Assembly (NCBI GenBank): GCA_937934745.1
Contig: CALGZC010000060.1
Location: forward strand, 1 to 50,392
Origin: an uncultured Blastocatellia bacterium
Lineage (GTDB): Bacteria; Acidobacteriota; Blastocatellia; Chloracidobacteriales; Chloracidobacteriaceae
Direction of reading: 5' to 3'
DNA: 50,392 nucleotides
The position numbers and the translations under genes were made by a program. Below the pieces are notes generated by a model, which was given only the letters and a program-made list of their open reading frames with translations, ran no database searches and was not told where the DNA came from. Each line of letters opens with the position of its first letter. Within the stretch, counting starts at the first letter, position 1. Of this stretch, positions 45,909-50,392 are shown one piece after another.

Positions 45909-46496
45909 GTGATCAAATCGGACAAATGGATTCTTCGCATGTGCGAAGAGTATCACCTGATTGCCCCGTTTGAACGGCGATTGATTCGACAGGTTGAAGA
46001 CCGCCGCATTATTAGCTGCGGCCTGTCGAGCTACGGCTACGATTGTCGGCTGGCAAAGGATGAGTTCAAAGTCTTTTCGCCGATTCAGGGGACCGAAATC
46101 GATCCGAAGAACTTCAACCCCGATACCCTGCTCGACATCCCCTTGCGGACGGCTGCCGACGGCAGCCGGTACTGGTTGCTTCCACCCCATTCCTACGCGC
46201 TGGGCGTAACCATTGAGTACTTTCGGATGCCGCGCAACGTCACGGCAATTGCATTGGGGAAGAGCACTTATGCGCGGTGCGGCCTTATTCAGAACACGAC
46301 GCCACTGGAAGCTGACTGGCAGGGACGGCTGGTGATTGAATTGTACAACGCTGCCAACTTACCGGTACGGCTCTATGCCGAAGAGGGTTTTGTCCAGATC
46401 ATCTTTTTTGAGTCGGACGAACCCTGTGCCGTATCGTACAGCGACCGTGCCGGCAAGTACCAGCATCAGGCAGGGCTGACACCGGCAAAGCTCTGA
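45909..46496 (+). CDS. dcd: dCTP deaminase
   Basis: A 195-residue trimeric enzyme making dUTP (or dUMP) from dCTP for dTMP synthesis. The N-terminus IKSDKWILRMCEEYHLIAPF and the active-site stretch LGKSTYARCGLIQNTTPLEA with the Glu in PLEADWQGRLVIE are typical; the PLE form is shared with the bifunctional-type enzymes of other phyla. The GTG at 45909 gives the family length; the frame remains open 53 codons upstream but into the opposite-strand gene's leader. pyrC follows 8 bp later. Confidence 0.93.
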   Translation: MIKSDKWILRMCEEYHLIAPFERRLIRQVEDRRIISCGLSSYGYDCRLAKDEFKVFSPIQGTEIDPKNFNPDTLLDIPLRTAADGSRYWLLPPHSYALGVTIEYFRMPRNVTAIALGKSTYARCGLIQNTTPLEADWQGRLVIELYNAANLPVRLYAEEGFVQIIFFESDEPCAVSYSDRAGKYQHQAGLTPAKL

Positions 46497-46504
46497 GACG
46501 ACGT

Positions 46505-47857
46505 ATGGCGCTGATGATTCGGAACGGGCGCGTGTGTGATCCGTCCCAGAATTTGGACGCAGTCCTGGATGTTCTCGTTGTGGACGGACGGATTGCCGCT
46601 TTGGGAGCTGCCCTGGAAGAGCCGCCGGAAACTGACATCGTGGACGCGACGGGACTCGTTGTAGCGCCTGGGTTTATTGATGTTCACGTCCACCTGCGCG
46701 AGCCGGGTTTCACGGCGAAGGAAACGATTGCCACCGGCACGCGCGCGGCTGTTGCGGGTGGTTTTACGGCCGTGTGCTGTATGGCGAATACAGCACCGGT
46801 CAACGACTCGCCCCTGGTGACGCGCTACATTCTCGACCGAGCGCGCGAAACGGCCGCCTGCCGCGTGTACCCTATTGGGGCGGTCACAAAGGGGTTACAG
46901 GGAGAAGCGCTGGCCGACATCGGTGGGATGGCGGCGGCCGGGGCCGTAGCGCTGTCTGATGATGGTCATGGCATCGCCAATGCGAACTTGCTGCGGCGGG
47001 CGCTGGAGTATGCTCGCGATTTTGGTTTGCCGGTGGTTGACCACTGTGAGAATCGTGATCTGGCAGCGGGTGGCATCATCAACGAAGGGGTCGTCTCAAC
47101 GTGGTTGGGGGTTCGTGGCCTGACTCGGGCCGCAGAGGAGGTGGATGTGGCGCGCGATGTCGTGTTAGCCGATCTAACTGGCGCGCACATCCACATTGCG
47201 CATTTGAGTACGGCCGGCTCGTTGGAGCTGGTGCGCCGCGCCCAAGCGGAAGGCTTGTCCGTGACCTGTGAGGTGACACCCCACCACCTCGCGCTGGATG
47301 AATCGGCCGTACTGAAACTGGGAGCGGTCGCCAAGATGAATCCGCCGCTGCGGACGCCGGCCGATGTGGATGCCCTCCTTGAGGGGGTTGCCGATGGAAC
47401 GGTGACGTGTATTGCCACCGACCACGCTCCGCACACAACGCTTGAAAAAGACCAAGTGTTGTCTCATGCGCCCTTTGGCGTTGTTGGGCTGGAATGCGCC
47501 GTCAGCGTGGTTCTGGATCACCTGTATTGGCGGCATGGTCTTTCATTGATGCGCGTCATCGAACTGTTTTCAACCGGACCGGCGCGGGCTTTCAACCTGC
47601 CCGGTGGGACATTGCAAATTGGGCGTCCGGCGGATATGACAATACTGGACATCCACCGTGAAGTTGTCGTGGATGTGAGTCGGTGGGCGTCAAAAGCGCG
47701 GAACTGCCCGTTTGACGGTTGGCGACTCAAAGGGGCGCCGGTGATGACGCTTGTCGGCGGCGTACGGATGACAACTGAGACGGTGTTACAGACGGTGAGG
47801 GAGCACAAGGCCGAACCGAATCCGGAAATGGTTGCGACAGGTCCACAGACGGGGTAA
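46505..47857 (+). CDS. pyrC: Dihydroorotase
   Basis: A 450-residue amidohydrolase that cyclises carbamoyl-aspartate to dihydroorotate in pyrimidine synthesis. The zinc ligands are in DVHVHLREPG, VVDHCENRDL, IHIAHLSTAGS and the catalytic Asp in ATDHAPHT. The substrate-binding MANTAPVND is near 95 and DDGHG near 155. Length and motifs match the type-I, PyrB-partner class, but no pyrB is in this window; the upstream neighbour is dcd, another pyrimidine enzyme. Confidence 0.95.
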   Translation: MALMIRNGRVCDPSQNLDAVLDVLVVDGRIAALGAALEEPPETDIVDATGLVVAPGFIDVHVHLREPGFTAKETIATGTRAAVAGGFTAVCCMANTAPVNDSPLVTRYILDRARETAACRVYPIGAVTKGLQGEALADIGGMAAAGAVALSDDGHGIANANLLRRALEYARDFGLPVVDHCENRDLAAGGIINEGVVSTWLGVRGLTRAAEEVDVARDVVLADLTGAHIHIAHLSTAGSLELVRRAQAEGLSVTCEVTPHHLALDESAVLKLGAVAKMNPPLRTPADVDALLEGVADGTVTCIATDHAPHTTLEKDQVLSHAPFGVVGLECAVSVVLDHLYWRHGLSLMRVIELFSTGPARAFNLPGGTLQIGRPADMTILDIHREVVVDVSRWASKARNCPFDGWRLKGAPVMTLVGGVRMTTETVLQTVREHKAEPNPEMVATGPQTG

Positions 47858-47944
47858 CGTGCGCCGGCTTTGTGGGCGGCGACCGGCCACAGCATGTTCG
47901 TTTTCGTTCAATTCACTTCAGAGACAGAAAGGATTTGTTCGCTC

Positions 47945-48187
47945 ATGGCGGAGCAATCAATTGAAGAAAAAGTCAAAGCCATTATTGTCGAAGAGCTTGG
48001 TGTGGACGAAAGTGAAGTCACCCTGGAAGCGAAGTTTATTGAGGACCTGGGAGCGGATTCACTCGACACCGTGGAACTCGTGATGCGCTTTGAAGAAGAC
48101 TTCGGTCTTGAGATTCCCGACGAAGACGCCGAGAAAATTCTGAGCGTCAAGGACGCGATCAACTACATTCAGTCCAAGCTGGGGTAA
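47945..48187 (+). CDS. acpP: Acyl carrier protein
   Basis: An 80-residue ACP carrying acyl chains during fatty acid synthesis. The 4'-phosphopantetheine serine is in the [14 protein letters not shown] motif, near residue 38. The longer open frame upstream begins at 47870, but [19 protein letters not shown] at 47945 is the standard start and is preceded by AAAGGA. fabF follows 43 bp on, the common pairing. Confidence 0.97.
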   Translation: MAEQSIEEKVKAIIVEELGVDESEVTLEAKFIEDLGADSLDTVELVMRFEEDFGLEIPDEDAEKILSVKDAINYIQSKLG

Positions 48188-48230
48188 AGGTATTATCCAC
48201 CGTGCGCCGTGGCGGTCGAGGCTACGTCTG

Positions 48231-49460
48231 ATGAAGCGTCGTGTCGTTGTAACCGGCATCGGGATTGTCAGTCCGCTGGGACTCAGCGCCGCAGCAACGT
48301 GGGCGGCGCTGCTGTCCGGCACGAGTGGCATTGGCCCGATTACACGCTTTGATGCGTCGTCCTTTGCCGTCCGTATGGCCGGTGAGGTCCGCGGTTTTGA
48401 CCCGGCGGTTTGGATTGAGAAAAAAGAAATCAAAAAGATGGACCCGTTTATCCACTATGCGTTGGCCGCGGCGCAGGAGGCTGTGGACGCAAGTGGTCTG
48501 TCCATTACCTCGGCCAACGCTACGCGGGTCGGTGTCCATATTGGGTCGGCGCTTGGTGGGCTGACAATCATCGAGCGTGAACACACGAAGTTACACCGTG
48601 AGGGGCCACAGCGGGTGTCACCGTTCTTTATTCCGGCGGCAATTATCAATCTTGCCAGCGGACAAGTTTCAATCCGCTTTGGCGCTAAAGGACCGAATTC
48701 TGCCCCGGCAACGGCCTGTGCTGCCGGGGCACAGGCCATTGGCGAGGCCTTTCGTATGATCCAGTTTGGCGACGCCGACGCCATGCTATGTGGCGGCGCG
48801 GAGGCCGCCGTGACGCCGACCGGTATTGGGGGCTTCGCCGCCATGCGGGCGCTTTCGACCCGCAACGATGAGCCGACGCGGGCCAGTCGCCCATTTGACA
48901 AACATCGGGATGGTTTCGTGATGGGGGAGGGCGCCGCAGTTTTGGTGTTGGAGGAGCGGGAACAGGCGCTGGCGCGCGGTGCATCTCCGCTGGCCGAAAT
49001 TGTCGGCTTCGGGCAATCGGCAGATGCCTTCCATCTGGCACATCCGAGTGAAGTCGGCGACGGGGCTGCTCGTGCGATGGAACAGGCGTTGATCGACGGT
49101 GGGATTCCACCTGCCGAAGTTGGGTACCTCAATGCCCATGCGACGGGAACGCCGGCCGGCGATTTGGCGGAGGCCCTGGCGATTCGGCGCGTTTTTGGTG
49201 CGGTTGTTCCTCCGGTGAGTTCGACAAAGTCCATGACAGGACATCTCCTGGGGGCTGCCGGCGCGTTGGAAGCAGCCATCACCGTTCTGGTGCTGCGCGA
49301 CGGGTGCTTGCCACCCACGATCAACGTGGACGAGCCGGACGTGGATTTTGACTGTGTGCCCCGTACTGCCCGCAAAGCATCGCTCAACTACGCAATGAGC
49401 AACGCCTTCGGCTTTGGCGGAATGAACGTCTCGCTGCTGTTCCGCCGTGCTGAAAGCTGA
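48231..49460 (+). CDS. fabF: 3-oxoacyl-ACP synthase II
   Basis: A 409-residue condensing enzyme that extends acyl-ACP with malonyl-ACP. The catalytic triad is visible: Cys163 in TACAAGAQAI, a His in NAHATGTPAGD near 304 and a His in KSMTGHLLGAAGALEA near 340. The N-terminus RRVVVTGIGIVSPLG is typical. It sits behind acpP; fabD, fabG and fabH are not in the window. The high-GC coding strand gives a long antisense frame that is not a gene. Confidence 0.97.
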   Translation: MKRRVVVTGIGIVSPLGLSAAATWAALLSGTSGIGPITRFDASSFAVRMAGEVRGFDPAVWIEKKEIKKMDPFIHYALAAAQEAVDASGLSITSANATRVGVHIGSALGGLTIIEREHTKLHREGPQRVSPFFIPAAIINLASGQVSIRFGAKGPNSAPATACAAGAQAIGEAFRMIQFGDADAMLCGGAEAAVTPTGIGGFAAMRALSTRNDEPTRASRPFDKHRDGFVMGEGAAVLVLEEREQALARGASPLAEIVGFGQSADAFHLAHPSEVGDGAARAMEQALIDGGIPPAEVGYLNAHATGTPAGDLAEALAIRRVFGAVVPPVSSTKSMTGHLLGAAGALEAAITVLVLRDGCLPPTINVDEPDVDFDCVPRTARKASLNYAMSNAFGFGGMNVSLLFRRAES

Positions 49461-49490
49461 GTCTTGCCAGTGATAAGGAGGAACTTAGGT

Positions 49491-50392
49491 GTGAAGTGCG
49501 TCGAAGTTGCCGATAAGTTCAGTATTGATTCTCTTCGGGTTACGGAGCGGCCGCACCCGGAGTTGGGTCACGGCGAGGTTCTGGTACGGGTGCGGGCGAC
49601 CTCGCTCAACTTCCGGGATTTGATGACTGTGACGGGCATCTATAACCCTAAGCAGCCACTTCCTCTGATTCCACTTTCAGATGGCGTGGGAGAAATTGTT
49701 GCCGTTGGCGATGGCGTCACACGTGTGGCAGTCGGTGACCGCGTTGCCGGTATCTTTGCGCAGGGGTGGATTGCCGGCGAGCCGGCCGTTGAGAAAGTGC
49801 GGACGACGACCCTCGGCGGCCCACTCGACGGTATGCTGACGGAGTATCGGGCGCTGTCCCAGGATGGTGTGGTCAAGGTTCCTGATTACCTCAACGATGA
49901 GGAAGCGGCAACGCTGCCGTGTGCTGCGCTGACGGCCTGGAGTGCGCTGATCACCCACGGACAGCTCAAGCCAGGCGATACCGTGCTGGTACAGGGTACG
50001 GGCGGTGTTTCCATCTTTGCCCTGCAGTTTGCCAAGGCGACCGGGGCGCGGGTGATCATCACTTCCAGCAGTGACGAAAAGCTGGAGCGTGCTAAGGCGC
50101 TTGGTGCGGACGAGATCATTAACTACAAGCAGTCTCCAGAATGGGACAAAGTCGTCCGCGAGATGACCGGCGGGCGCGGCGTCGATCACGTTGTCGAAGT
50201 CGGCGGAGCCGGGACCCTGGCCAAGGCCATTCGGTCGGTTCGGTTTGGGGGACAGATTAGTTTGATCGGTGTGCTGTCAGGCCGCACCGGTGAAGTGGAC
50301 ATTGCGCCGGTTCTCATGCAGAACATTCGTGTACAGGGCATCATTGTTGGTTCACGGGAAATGTTTGAGGCGATGAACCGCGCGCTGGAACA
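49491..50392 (+). CDS. Zinc-less medium-chain alcohol dehydrogenase / quinone oxidoreductase (3' truncated)
   Basis: The first 300 codons of an MDR-family oxidoreductase using NAD(P)H. GTG at 49491 is fixed by AAGGAGG about 9 bases upstream. The N-terminal catalytic domain has LVRVRATSLNFRDLMTVTGIYN and PLSDGVGEIVAVGDGVTRVAVGDRVAG, and the nucleotide-binding fold has VLVQGTGGVSIFALQFAKATGARVIITSSSDEK. The usual catalytic-zinc Cys at the position of FRDL is absent, so it is of the zinc-independent type. The gene runs off the window. Confidence 0.9.
   Translation, partial: MKCVEVADKFSIDSLRVTERPHPELGHGEVLVRVRATSLNFRDLMTVTGIYNPKQPLPLIPLSDGVGEIVAVGDGVTRVAVGDRVAGIFAQGWIAGEPAVEKVRTTTLGGPLDGMLTEYRALSQDGVVKVPDYLNDEEAATLPCAALTAWSALITHGQLKPGDTVLVQGTGGVSIFALQFAKATGARVIITSSSDEKLERAKALGADEIINYKQSPEWDKVVREMTGGRGVDHVVEVGGAGTLAKAIRSVRFGGQISLIGVLSGRTGEVDIAPVLMQNIRVQGIIVGSREMFEAMNRALE

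Noticed and set aside
45846-46190. 115-codon N-terminal extension of the secreted protein gene over dcd
   Set aside because: The extension is antisense to dcd and carries no signal; the ATG at 45845 gives a clean signal peptide.
48455-49387. 310-codon open frame antisense to fabF
   Set aside because: It is the mirror of a GC-rich gene; fabF has intact catalytic motifs and the antisense product is low-complexity Ser/Ala/Pro without recognisable domain.
1-50392. CRISPR arrays, tRNA or rRNA genes, insertion sequences
   Set aside because: No regularly spaced repeats, tRNA-like cloverleaf blocks, rRNA signatures or transposase motifs were seen by reading; a covariance-model scan would be needed to exclude small RNAs.

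Overview
The window is bacterial chromosomal DNA with a dense, conventional gene layout. It carries the S10-spc-alpha ribosomal superoperon on the + strand, a fatty-acid beta-oxidation operon, secA, a membrane electron-transfer cluster and a pyrimidine/fatty-acid block. My best guess for the source is an acidobacterium of the Blastocatellia/Chloracidobacterium kind (about 0.5 confidence). The reasons are the zinc-ribbon-headed serine/threonine kinase with a C-terminal membrane anchor, the fadN-fadA-fadE style operon, and a Rieske/cytochrome b cluster with a CydA-like cytochrome c protein, all on GC-rich DNA. No rRNA, tRNA, CRISPR array, transposase or phage gene was seen.

Region 1 (1-15217, +): the 3' end of tuf, then rpsJ rplC rplD rplW rplB rpsS rplV rpsC rplP rpmC rpsQ rplN rplX rplE rpsH rplF rplR rpsE rplO secY adk map infA rpmJ rpsM rpsK rpsD rpoA rplQ. 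The order is canonical, but rpsN (S14) is absent between rplE and rpsH, rpmD (L30) is absent between rpsE and rplO, and L24 is short. Region 2 (15218-19620): accB and accC on +, a tRNA-nucleotidyltransferase-family gene and a HAD hydrolase on -, and a small secreted protein on +. From about rplB to 19620 the DNA is strikingly AT-rich. Hand-counted 60-base lines fall from 70% GC in tuf to 22-25% in rplX/rplF and recover to 50-65% from deoC onward.

Region 3 (19633-30861): deoC and a HEAT-repeat membrane protein on -, then a - strand operon read tetR, fadD, fadN, a 69-residue small protein, fadA, a secreted hypothetical protein, fadE, closed by an intrinsic terminator. A perfect 18-bp palindrome of the Bacillus FadR-box form lies just upstream of tetR. 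Together these genes would activate long-chain fatty acids and degrade them to acetyl-CoA under local repressor control.

Region 4 (30862-39864): a degenerate M48-type membrane protein on +, then PhoD-like phosphatase, serine/threonine kinase, an orphan family-5 solute-binding lipoprotein and secA, all on -. Region 5 (40132-44273, -): a four-gene membrane electron-transfer cluster with a multi-pass membrane protein, a Rieske protein, a b6f-type long cytochrome b and a CydA-like protein carrying a C-terminal cytochrome c domain. No cytochrome c1 or f gene is present, so the CydA-like cytochrome c fusion is the natural candidate for that role. This is the most unusual system in the window. Region 6 (44658-50392): a secreted outer-membrane-lipoprotein-like protein on -, then dcd, pyrC, acpP, fabF and a truncated zinc-less alcohol dehydrogenase/quinone oxidoreductase on +.
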